In this document: in pieces, positions 7,919-14,922 of the stretch
How the letters are laid out: the number at the start of each line of letters is the position of its first letter
How positions within the stretch are numbered: the first letter of the stretch is position 1
Assembly (NCBI GenBank): GCA_019236675.1
Contig: JAFAIO010000485.1
Span: 1-46,496 of the forward strand
Direction: 5' to 3'
DNA: 46,496 nt
Origin: Verrucomicrobiota bacterium
GTDB lineage: Bacteria; Verrucomicrobiota; Verrucomicrobiia; Chthoniobacterales; JAFAMB01
Notes under the pieces: model-generated
Databases searched by the model: none
The model's input: only the letters and a program-made list of their open reading frames with translations
Told to the model about the DNA's origin: nothing
Made by a program: the position numbers and the translations under genes

Positions 7919-9649
7919 TTAAAACTGGTCCGTTATCTGGGCTTGGGCCCGCAGAACATCGTGTAATGTCACGATCCCGATCGGAGGACCGTCTTGGTCC
8001 GCCGCCAAAACTAGAAGATCCGCAGAGTCTGCGACCATCCGATCAACCGCTTCTTTTACTGGGGTGTTCGGCGAAACGGTGTGGGCCGGCCGCCGGGCTA
8101 CGTTTTCTTCAGACGCCTCAAGCACTGAATCTCTCGAAATCAAACCTTCTAGTCTGTTTCCCAGAACCAGCGGAAAGAAGCGATAAGGATGTGCTTCTAC
8201 GATAGGAAGGAGCTCTTTCCGAGCGGTCGTATCGACGGTTACCGGCTTGAAAGTAGCGATCGTTGCTATGGGTCGCTTTTGAAAGGCTGCCAAGGATTTT
8301 ATGGGAATGTGTTGATCCAGATCGATCCCGTCACGCTCCAGGATCTCGCTGTAGAAATTCGTATGGCAGAACGCCCGGCTGACCGCTTGGCTGGCTAAAG
8401 CGCCGATCATCAGGAGGGGCACAAAAGCGAACTGATGGGTCATCTCGAAGACGATCAAGATTGACGTGATCGGTGCCCGGACCACTGCACCGAGACAAGC
8501 GCTCATTCCGGCAACCGTAAGCGCGAGTTGCTCATTCGGTGGCAAATGGGTGGCTAACGAGAAGAGCTGGCTTAGTGCTAAACCCGCAGCTGCACCGAAA
8601 AATAATGTCGGTGAAAAAATGCCTCCGGCTCCGCCCCAGGCGTACACCGCAATCGTGGCCGCCAGTTTGGCGACCCCCAGTATTAGTGCTTGGATCCCGG
8701 TGATCCGGCCGACCAACATATCTTGGAGATCGTTATAACCGAGGCCGAAGACGCCGATATGCGCAATGGCTAGAAAGACCGCGATCCCGCAGATCCAGTT
8801 GATGAGCGCGCCGATTGCCGGCCTCAACGCCAAAGGTATACGCCGGTGATGCTTGATTAGGTCTCGCCAGGTCAAAGCTCCTTTCTGGAAAACGACGCCG
8901 ATCAAACCGGCCAGAGCGGCGACCGGAATGACGAAGAGGTAAACCTTCCAAGAAAAACGGGCTGTCCCCGGAATCACAAAAGCCGGGTCATCGCCAAGAA
9001 AAAGGTGAGCCACGAACGTAGAGGCCACTGATGCAATCAAGACCGGCGCCAGATATCGGGTGCTGTTCAGGTCCTCCATAATCTCTTCCAGCACGAAAGT
9101 GATGGCGGAGAGTGGCGTGTTAAAGGCGGCGGCCAATCCGGCGGCAGCGCCGGCGAGTAAAGCAGACCGGCGATTCTGTTTGGCTGCACCGAATAGACCG
9201 GCAACGTTCGAAGCCAGTGCGCCGGCGATATGGACGGTTGGTCCCTCTCTGCCTAAGCTGGAGCCGCCACCGATCGTAATCACGCAACCGAAGAATTTTG
9301 CCAAACCAACGCTAAACGGCAGATAGCCGAAGTCTCGCCAGAAGGCGGCTTTCACTTGAGGGATTCCGCTGCCGGCAGCTTCTCTTGAGACGTAGGTAAG
9401 AATGAGGCCAGCAATGATAGCCGTGCTAATAATTACTCCAAAACTGAGCGGGATGAACGCTAGTCCAAGTGATCGGCTGGGACCGATCCACAGCCAGCGA
9501 AAAAGCGCCTGGGTCAACACCTGAAAGGCGACTGCCGATAAGCCGCCCGCTAGCCCGTAAATGAAGGGTTGATAGTAGGTTCGGAGATCAGACGGCAGGG
9601 CGGCTTTGAGGCGAACTAAGATAGTGCGTATCAGGCTGACTCCATTCAT
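7919..9649 (-). CDS. ClC-type chloride channel/transporter with C-terminal CBS pair
   Basis: A 576 aa ClC protein. The anion-selectivity motifs are GSGIP (93-97), GREGP (133-137, with the gating Glu135) and GGIFSP around residue 340. The N-terminal two thirds is strongly hydrophobic. The last ~120 residues form two CBS-like repeats (for example VDTTARKELLPIVEAHPYR, then VSPNTPVKEAVDRMV), which in this family bind nucleotides and regulate transport. The gating glutamate is present. Whether it is an H+/Cl- exchanger or a channel cannot be decided from what I can see. The start overlaps the upstream methyltransferase stop by 4 bases (ATGA), indicating translational coupling. Confidence 0.95.
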   Translation of the reverse strand: MNGVSLIRTILVRLKAALPSDLRTYYQPFIYGLAGGLSAVAFQVLTQALFRWLWIGPSRSLGLAFIPLSFGVIISTAIIAGLILTYVSREAAGSGIPQVKAAFWRDFGYLPFSVGLAKFFGCVITIGGGSSLGREGPTVHIAGALASNVAGLFGAAKQNRRSALLAGAAAGLAAAFNTPLSAITFVLEEIMEDLNSTRYLAPVLIASVASTFVAHLFLGDDPAFVIPGTARFSWKVYLFVIPVAALAGLIGVVFQKGALTWRDLIKHHRRIPLALRPAIGALINWICGIAVFLAIAHIGVFGLGYNDLQDMLVGRITGIQALILGVAKLAATIAVYAWGGAGGIFSPTLFFGAAAGLALSQLFSLATHLPPNEQLALTVAGMSACLGAVVRAPITSILIVFEMTHQFAFVPLLMIGALASQAVSRAFCHTNFYSEILERDGIDLDQHIPIKSLAAFQKRPIATIATFKPVTVDTTARKELLPIVEAHPYRFFPLVLGNRLEGLISRDSVLEASEENVARRPAHTVSPNTPVKEAVDRMVADSADLLVLAADQDGPPIGIVTLHDVLRAQAQITDQF

Positions 9650-10317
9650 CTCCTTCTCTTCTTGTAGCGCTTCGCGACAACAAATCCATCAAGGAATCTG
9701 CGGTTCGCTACAACGATCCAGCCGTTTTGGGTGGCCATCGCTGATTCGTCGAAACAGCGTCGAGCCTCAACGCGGCTCACGATCCGAAAGAAGGTGTATT
9801 GCAGCCACATCAACGCGCGACCCGCCATGGTCCTGGGAGGAGTAAAATCGACGTTGATCCAAGTTCCCTTCTCGGTGGTGATTTCTCCGATCTTCTTGAT
9901 AATGGCGAGTTGCGTGGGCGGATTAAAGAGATCAAGAAAGAAGTGCGTCACGACGCAGTCAAATTCTCTTCCCAGCCGGCAGCGAAGAAAATCAGCCTCA
10001 ATCAACTCCAGCGGTACCTTTCCCGTCCCGCCGATCCGGCTCTTCGTCAGCCGAATCATCGCCTTGCTTTTCTCCACAACTTTGAGGCATCCAACGAGCT
10101 TTCGAGTGAGCACCGATTTAAGGAAACGGCCATTTCCTTCGCCCACCAACAAGGCCCGGTCAGCTTTAAGGACATCGTCGATAAATGCCCGCCGAGCGTC
10201 ATCCAGATGGACTCCGAACACGAGTCGTTCCAATGTGGGATAAAGTGGAGCTATGAGATCAAATTGAGCCCGTGTTTGTGATCTAACTGCCGAGTTAAGT
10301 GCAATTTCCATATTCAC
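9646..10317 (-). CDS. Class I SAM-dependent methyltransferase
   Basis: A 223 aa cytoplasmic protein. Motif I is present as LLVGEGNGRF (around residues 56-65), a common variant of the glycine-rich SAM-binding loop. A motif II-like acidic residue follows (LIEADF), then a motif IV-like strand VVTHFFLDLF. The substrate is unknown. The N-terminus (QFDLIAPLYPTLERLVFG) resembles ubiquinone/menaquinone-type or small-molecule methyltransferases. It is the first gene of a coupled pair with the ClC gene (ATGA overlap) and is divergent from the polysaccharide locus that starts at 10809. Confidence 0.85.
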   Translation of the reverse strand: MNMEIALNSAVRSQTRAQFDLIAPLYPTLERLVFGVHLDDARRAFIDDVLKADRALLVGEGNGRFLKSVLTRKLVGCLKVVEKSKAMIRLTKSRIGGTGKVPLELIEADFLRCRLGREFDCVVTHFFLDLFNPPTQLAIIKKIGEITTEKGTWINVDFTPPRTMAGRALMWLQYTFFRIVSRVEARRCFDESAMATQNGWIVVANRRFLDGFVVAKRYKKRRR

Positions 10318-10808
10318 TCAGATCATAGTAATCGACTGAATCAGGTAAACCGGTGCGTTGTTCGAACCCGCTTTAAAACCCTATTCTAATCTCGGACAGA
10401 CGAAATTATGAAAATTCCTAGAGCGCTTGTCAAATTCTGGCGAGCGTGAGTTCTTCAAACGAATTTACTTCATATCTGCTTCTTTCTGGCTAACACTCGC
10501 TTCGTTCCAAGGCATTGTGGGGACAGCTTGGTTGTTTCGAGCAAGAGTTCAGGTAGTAGTTGACGGCAAAACGGAATTTGGCCAAGTGCGGCAGCTTGTA
10601 GTCGTCAATAGCACATCGACATGAGCTCCATACGTTAGCCGCAACCTGCCTCTCCGTCCCTCGATAAAGTCTTAGTCACACGAAACAGAGCAGAGAGTTT
10701 TGTCCTGTGCAAAAGCAGCATCCGCCGCTCAAAGGTTCGCTTGATAGTTCGCTGTTTTCCGGCCTGCGATGAAGTGGCGGAACCATAGGTTCTATAAACA
10801 CAACTAAC
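10318..10808. other. 491-base divergent intergenic region (likely promoter area)
   Basis: This gap separates the minus-strand methyltransferase from the plus-strand polysaccharide locus, so promoters for both directions should lie here. I see no strong promoter. TTGATA at 10741-10746 has only a weak partner downstream (TGCGAT at 10765-10770), and TATAAA at 10793-10798 lies only about 10 bases before the GTG start. A TTG-started 65-codon frame (10427-10624) with one hydrophobic stretch is open but has no recognisable homology or ribosome site; I do not call it a gene. Confidence 0.4.
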
Positions 10809-11534
10809 GTGATAAAAACTGAAGAGCTTCCGCCATGGAAACGGCTCGTTGATTTAATTTGTATTCTTGTGAGTCTGCCAGTTTGGGCAGGCGTTTTCCT
10901 TGCAGTTGCTATCTGGATCAAGCTTGTGTCTCGGGGTCCCCTCTTCTTCTGTCAGGAACGGGTAGGGTACAGCGGAAGACAGTTCAAAATGTACAAATTC
11001 AGGACGATGGAAGTTAACGTCGAGACGCTTAGCCACGAGTTATATCTGCAAAGTCTTATCAAGGGTGATGGCCCGATGACCAAATTGGATGCGTCAGGTG
11101 ATCCACGGATTATTTTTGGTGGACGCATTCTCCGAGCCCTCGGGTTAGATGAATTGCCTCAGTTGTTCAATGTGCTGAGGAGAGACATGAGTTTGGTCGG
11201 TCCGCGACCATGTACGCCGACCGAACGTAAGTGTTATGAAGGCTGGCAACAGGAGCGATTCAACGCCGTGCCGGGCTTAACGGGATATTGGCAGGTGAAT
11301 GGAAAGAACAAGACCACATTTCGACAGATGATCGAGATGGACATCTATTACTCGCGCAATAAATCATTTCTGTTAGATGCAATGATCCTCCTAAGAACGG
11401 CTCCTGCGATAGTAGGGCAAGTTCTTGAGGCACGGGCTTGGCGACCCCGTCGCGAGATTAAACAAAGCCCGGCTTCCCAGCCTGCCAGCAGGCCGTTCGT
11501 TGAACCTGTATTTCGTTCCGGGAGCGAGGCGTGA
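10809..11534 (+). CDS. Initiating sugar-phosphate transferase (bacterial sugar transferase family)
   Basis: A 241 aa monotopic phosphoglycosyl transferase of the WcaJ/PglC-type catalytic family. It moves a sugar-1-phosphate from a nucleotide sugar to undecaprenyl phosphate and so starts polysaccharide repeat-unit assembly at the inner membrane. One hydrophobic segment (about residues 11-36) is followed by ERVGYSGRQFKMYKFRTM, by DELPQLFNVLRRDMSLVGPRP and by PGLTGYWQVNGKN, all classic family motifs. The multi-membrane N-terminal part of long WcaJ proteins is absent, so this is the short form. The start is a GTG without a good Shine-Dalgarno. It is the first gene of the large locus. Confidence 0.93.
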   Translation: MIKTEELPPWKRLVDLICILVSLPVWAGVFLAVAIWIKLVSRGPLFFCQERVGYSGRQFKMYKFRTMEVNVETLSHELYLQSLIKGDGPMTKLDASGDPRIIFGGRILRALGLDELPQLFNVLRRDMSLVGPRPCTPTERKCYEGWQQERFNAVPGLTGYWQVNGKNKTTFRQMIEMDIYYSRNKSFLLDAMILLRTAPAIVGQVLEARAWRPRREIKQSPASQPASRPFVEPVFRSGSEA

Positions 11535-11562
11535 AGATCGTAGTCGAAAGTTGAGTAGTGAT

Positions 11563-12153
11563 ATGTACAAAGCAGGACGCACTGATCGCGCAACCGGTGC
11601 TGCGGAAGGCTGTTGGTATTGTGTTCAGGCAAAGCATAAGCACGAACATATCGCGGCGGCACATCTCCGTGAGCTAAAAGGAGTAACCGTTCTTTGTCCA
11701 CGTATCAGGTTCAAACGAGAAACACGCATCGGGATCACTCGGGTGACGGAAGCGCTGTTTCCTGGCTATTTGTTTGCTCATTTTGAGTTAGCGAGAATGC
11801 ACCGAGTGGTGGGCTATGCCTCAGGGGTGCGATGCATCGTTCGATTCGCTAATCGGTATCCAACGATCGACGATGACACCATAGCTCAGCTACGCGAGCA
11901 CGTCGGTCCAAAAGAGATCAAGGAGATAAACTACGAGCCGTTACGAGGCGACAACGTCAAAGTAGCAGACGGCATCCTGGCAGGATTGGAAGCCGTAGTT
12001 ACACAGGTTCTACCGGCCAGAACTCGGGTTAAAGTGCTATTAGATTTCCTTGGTAGGAAAGTAGCCGCGGAATTAGAGCGCTCAAGTATACTCCTACAGG
12101 GGGTTCACCCATTGTCTGTTAACGCCGATGGTGATAACCCCCGCGCAGAGTGA
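11563..12153 (+). CDS. NusG/RfaH-type transcription antiterminator
   Basis: A 196 aa specialised NusG paralogue. The NGN domain (about residues 16-112) begins WYCVQAKHKHEHIAAAHL and contains the RNA-polymerase-contact region around ALFPGYLFAHF (64-74). The KOW motif follows (about 127-155: LRGDNVKVADGILAGLEAVV). Such proteins (RfaH, UpxY, LoaP) ride on RNA polymerase and prevent premature termination in long polysaccharide operons, usually recruited by a leader sequence. The position fits: second gene of a locus over 35 kb long, with a 414-base leader just after it. I chose the ATG at 11563. The frame is open upstream to 11425, but that overlaps the transferase and adds no NGN sequence. Confidence 0.9.
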   Translation: MYKAGRTDRATGAAEGCWYCVQAKHKHEHIAAAHLRELKGVTVLCPRIRFKRETRIGITRVTEALFPGYLFAHFELARMHRVVGYASGVRCIVRFANRYPTIDDDTIAQLREHVGPKEIKEINYEPLRGDNVKVADGILAGLEAVVTQVLPARTRVKVLLDFLGRKVAAELERSSILLQGVHPLSVNADGDNPRAE

Positions 12154-12567
12154 GTGACATAACCTCCTAGTCGTTATTTGCCGAAGAGGGTAGGCAAAGG
12201 ATGGGTAGAAAAATAGGGATCTCAAGTCGGAGTCCTTACCCTCAAGTAGTAGTCTGCTTACTGGGCTCGATGGTATTGTGTCGTTCCCTTTTCCTCAATA
12301 GGCTGTAATCGATGGGCTCCAGCCTAGGCCCGTCTGATGAGGCGGCGGATAGTAATTCCCACGATGTAGGAGTTTCCAGACGCCGCGGTCGACGACCAAG
12401 ACAGAAAAGCAAAAACCCACAAGTGTAAATTAAGTACGTCTAGACCAAAGAAGGTCGAAAAGACGGGTGTGGGACATCTGGATTTTATGAAGGACATTAG
12501 GCCGGCTGGGAAAGTGAGGCGGGCCGATAGCAAGGGATGACATCCTGACGAATCGTTTAACGGTGAT
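12154..12567 (+). promoter_or_regulatory. 414-base non-coding leader with several helices, candidate antiterminator target
   Basis: There is no credible gene between the antiterminator and the first sugar-nucleotide gene. By eye the + strand can form several helices. GAGGGTA (12186-12192) pairs with TACCCTC (12237-12243), with AGGA/TCCT (12198-12201/12233-12236) stacked inside a 5-base bulge. There is a small hairpin at 12244-12259. AGGCTG (12300-12305) pairs with CAGCCT (12320-12325), GGTC/GACC is at 12387-12397, and the larger nested helix at 12416-12473 is listed separately. The location is comparable to the EAR element in Bacillus eps operons or the 5' leaders used by UpxY in Bacteroides. 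Function is inferred; no known motif was recognised. Confidence 0.5.
12416..12473 (+). ncRNA. Candidate structured RNA: three-tier nested helix
   Basis: Three consecutive stems nest without conflict. CCCACA (12416-12421) pairs with TGTGGG (12468-12473), CGTCT (12437-12441) with AGACG (12461-12465), and GACC (12443-12446) with GGTC (12453-12456), closing an AAAGAA loop. A 15-base A/T-rich internal bulge (12422-12436) on the 5' side opposes a GG (12466-12467). In all there are 15 Watson-Crick pairs in 58 bases, ending 94 bases before the next start codon. It does not match a riboswitch class I can recall. Covariation in homologous leaders would be needed to call it real. Confidence 0.4.
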
Positions 12568-13662
12568 ATGAAAGAACCTATTGCGGTGGGAGTTGTTGGG
12601 TGCGGATATTGGGGCCCGAATCTTGTTCGTAACTTCAGTGCGCTGCCCAATTGCCGAATGCGGGCGATGTGCGACACGAGTGAGGCACGTCTAAAACACA
12701 TGAAAAGCGTCTACCCGGAGGTCGAGGGTATAACTGACTTTGAACGCTTTCTCAGAGACATGGATGTGGATGCAGTAGTGGTGGCGACCCCTGTTAAGTA
12801 TCATTATTTGCTGGCCAAGGCTAGCTTACTGGCCGGCAAGCACACCTTAATTGAAAAACCGATGGCAGCCTCCGCCGCCGAGTGTGAGGAACTAATAGAG
12901 ATAGCCACGCGGAACGGGCTAGTTCTGATGGTTGGACATACCTTCCTTTATTCGGCGCCGGTGCAAAAGATCGCCGATATTGTGGGAGCGGGCGATATTG
13001 GCGAGATCCGTTATATCAATTCACGCCGATTAAATCTGGGACTGTTTCAAAAGGATATCAATGTGGCGTGGGACCTTGCACCTCATGACATTTCCATCAT
13101 CTTACATATCCTCGGGGAATCACCGTTAACAGTTAACTGTCAGGGGAACGCCCACGTTACACCAGGGATCGAGGATATAACCAATATCTCCCTCTCTTTT
13201 CGGCATAAGCGCTTTGCCACCATCCAGAGTAGTTGGCTAGAGCCGCGAAAGGTTCGGGACATGACGATCGTGGGGACGCGTCGAATGATCGTCTATGACG
13301 ACTTGCAGACGAACGAAAAAATTCGCATTTACGATGTGCGGGTAGAGCGGCCACCTCATTACGATACCTTCGCTGATTTTCACTATTCCTATCACTACGG
13401 GGATAGCTACATTCCGCACATCAGACAGGAGGAGCCGCTAAAAGCGGAATGCCAACACTTTCTCGATTGCATCGAAACCGGGACTACGCCGCTAACCAGT
13501 GGGCATGATGGGCTCGAGTTAGTAAGGATTCTCGAAGCTGCGTCCGCCTCGCTCAAGGATCGGGGTGCGCCAGTTGTTCTATCGAGACAGCACGAAACAC
13601 CCTCTTATCTTGGACGGAACAACGTTGCCAAAGTGTTGGGAGCAGAACCAGTCTGCGCTTAA
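12568..13662 (+). CDS. Gfo/Idh/MocA oxidoreductase, WbpB/WlbA-like (copy 1)
   Basis: A 364 aa NAD(P)-dependent sugar dehydrogenase. The Rossmann start VGVVGCGYWGPNL is at residues 5-17, the family Lys is in IEKPMA (about 95-100), and the substrate segment WDLAPHDISI follows. It is clearly paralogous to the gene at 20166, sharing GCGYWGPNL, NLG..., APHDISII and VYDD blocks. In the WbpB/WlbA branch the enzyme oxidises a UDP-sugar uronic acid at C3 before transamination. The downstream partner aminotransferase is present, but the acetyltransferase expected between them is only a remnant. The specific substrate is inferred from context. A GGTGA precedes the ATG. Confidence 0.9.
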   Translation: MKEPIAVGVVGCGYWGPNLVRNFSALPNCRMRAMCDTSEARLKHMKSVYPEVEGITDFERFLRDMDVDAVVVATPVKYHYLLAKASLLAGKHTLIEKPMAASAAECEELIEIATRNGLVLMVGHTFLYSAPVQKIADIVGAGDIGEIRYINSRRLNLGLFQKDINVAWDLAPHDISIILHILGESPLTVNCQGNAHVTPGIEDITNISLSFRHKRFATIQSSWLEPRKVRDMTIVGTRRMIVYDDLQTNEKIRIYDVRVERPPHYDTFADFHYSYHYGDSYIPHIRQEEPLKAECQHFLDCIETGTTPLTSGHDGLELVRILEAASASLKDRGAPVVLSRQHETPSYLGRNNVAKVLGAEPVCA

Positions 13663-13693
13663 CTCTGATTCGGAAATAAGCAAGAAACTGTCC

Positions 13694-13797
13694 GGAGAGA
13701 ACGCGATTATACGAGCGGGTAGCGCCGTACCGAAGACGTGCCCGCAAATCCCATTGTGGCCGGAAATCCGGCCAAAGTTTTTTTAGAAAAGCTGAAA
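13694..13797 (+). pseudogene. Remnant of a hexapeptide-repeat acetyltransferase C-terminus
   Basis: Between the dehydrogenase and the aminotransferase, one frame reads GENAIIRAGSAV (from 13694). After a one-base frame change near 13730 the next frame reads EDVPANPIVAGNPAKVFLEKL (13732-13794). Joined, this is the unmistakable last coil and C-terminal tail of a left-handed beta-helix acetyltransferase (compare AVVTKDITVPGVYLGNPAR in the intact gene at 21223). The rest of the gene is missing, and the tail runs in frame into the next gene. The second, intact cassette at 20166-22884 has a full acetyltransferase in exactly this position. This is therefore interpreted as a decayed WbpD/WlbB-type gene. 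Confidence 0.8.
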
Positions 13798-14922
13798 ATG
13801 CAAATCAAAGTACCGTTTCTTGACTTGTGGTCGCAACATCTTCCGTTGATGAGCGAGTTCAGTCAGGCCATTCAGGAGGTAATCGAGAGCTCCGCATTTG
13901 CCGGCGGGCCATTCGTCGCTGCTTTCGAAAGGGACTTCGCCGCTTATTGCGACATTCCGTACTCGATTGGCGTTGGTTCCGGCACAGAGGCGCTCTGGTT
14001 GAGCTTATTGGCCTGTGGCGTTGGTTCTGGGGACGAAGTGATCACGGTTCCGAGTACGTTCATGGCCACAGCCGAGGCGATCACTTATTGTGGAGCGCGT
14101 CCGGTATTCGTCGACGTGGACGAACGAACCTACACGATGAATCCGGACGCGCTGAAGAATGCGCTAACCTCCAAAACCAAAGCGATCATACCGGTCCATC
14201 TGTTCGGACAACCCGCGGATATGGATCCCATTCTGGAATTCGGGCGTGAACACGGTCTCCACGTGATCGAGGACGCGTGTCAAGCCCACGGCGCTACCTA
14301 TAAAGGGAAACGTGTCGGCACGTTCGGTGACACCGCGTGCTTCAGTTTCTATCCTGGAAAGAATCTCGGCGCGTTCGGAGAAGCGGGGGCGATCGTTACC
14401 AGCAGCGCCGAGTTAGACCAAAAGCTTCGAGTGTTCAGGGACCACGGTCAGGAACGAAAGTACTTTCACTCAGTCATCGGCTGGAACTGTCGCATGGACG
14501 GAATTCAGGCGGCGGTCCTTAGGATCAAGTTGCAGCAACTCGAAGCAGCCAACCAACTGCGGCGTACCCACGCCGTCCAGTACGACGCTGGTCTGGGTGA
14601 ATTCGATGGTGTAATCACGCCAGCGCAGGCGTCTTATGCTCGGCATGTTTACCACATCTATGCCATTCGGGTGCGTAACCGAGACGAAACGATACAAAGC
14701 CTTACGGACCAGGGAATCGCAACCGGCATTCATTACCCCGTGCCCGTCCATTTACAAGAGGCCTATCAAAGCCTTGGCTATACACGCTATTCGTTCCCAA
14801 TTGCTGAACGCTGCGCGGCTGAATTTGTGTCGCTACCGATGTATCCCGAATTAACTCATTCCCAAATAGAACAGGTGATCGACGCTGTGAAAGAAGCTGT
14901 TGCTGGAGGCGTGGAGGTTTAG
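13798..14922 (+). CDS. DegT/DnrJ/EryC1/StrS aminotransferase (copy 1)
   Basis: A 374 aa PLP-dependent sugar aminotransferase. It begins with the family pattern VPFLDL (residues 5-10). GSGTEAL (60-66) contacts the cofactor, IEDACQAHGA (157-166) holds the PLP-binding Asp, and the Schiff-base lysine is Lys188 in [12 protein letters not shown] chose ATG 13798. The frame is open upstream to a GTG at 13738, but those 20 codons are the tail of the acetyltransferase remnant. It would transaminate a 3- or 4-keto nucleotide sugar made by the dehydrogenase just upstream. The stop TAG abuts the ATG of the next gene directly. Confidence 0.93.
   Translation: MQIKVPFLDLWSQHLPLMSEFSQAIQEVIESSAFAGGPFVAAFERDFAAYCDIPYSIGVGSGTEALWLSLLACGVGSGDEVITVPSTFMATAEAITYCGARPVFVDVDERTYTMNPDALKNALTSKTKAIIPVHLFGQPADMDPILEFGREHGLHVIEDACQAHGATYKGKRVGTFGDTACFSFYPGKNLGAFGEAGAIVTSSAELDQKLRVFRDHGQERKYFHSVIGWNCRMDGIQAAVLRIKLQQLEAANQLRRTHAVQYDAGLGEFDGVITPAQASYARHVYHIYAIRVRNRDETIQSLTDQGIATGIHYPVPVHLQEAYQSLGYTRYSFPIAERCAAEFVSLPMYPELTHSQIEQVIDAVKEAVAGGVEV

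Noticed and set aside
10427-10624. TTG-started 65-codon frame on + before the sugar transferase
   Set aside because: No ribosome site or homology; only one hydrophobic run. Treated as unsupported.
10741-10770. TTGATA with a weak TGCGAT 18 bases downstream as a promoter for the polysaccharide locus
   Set aside because: The -10 match is poor and the lineage's promoter consensus is unknown. Not enough to annotate.
12334-12340. CTGATGA, resembling the hammerhead ribozyme core
   Set aside because: No GAAA partner strand or flanking helices at the needed spacing; chance occurrence.
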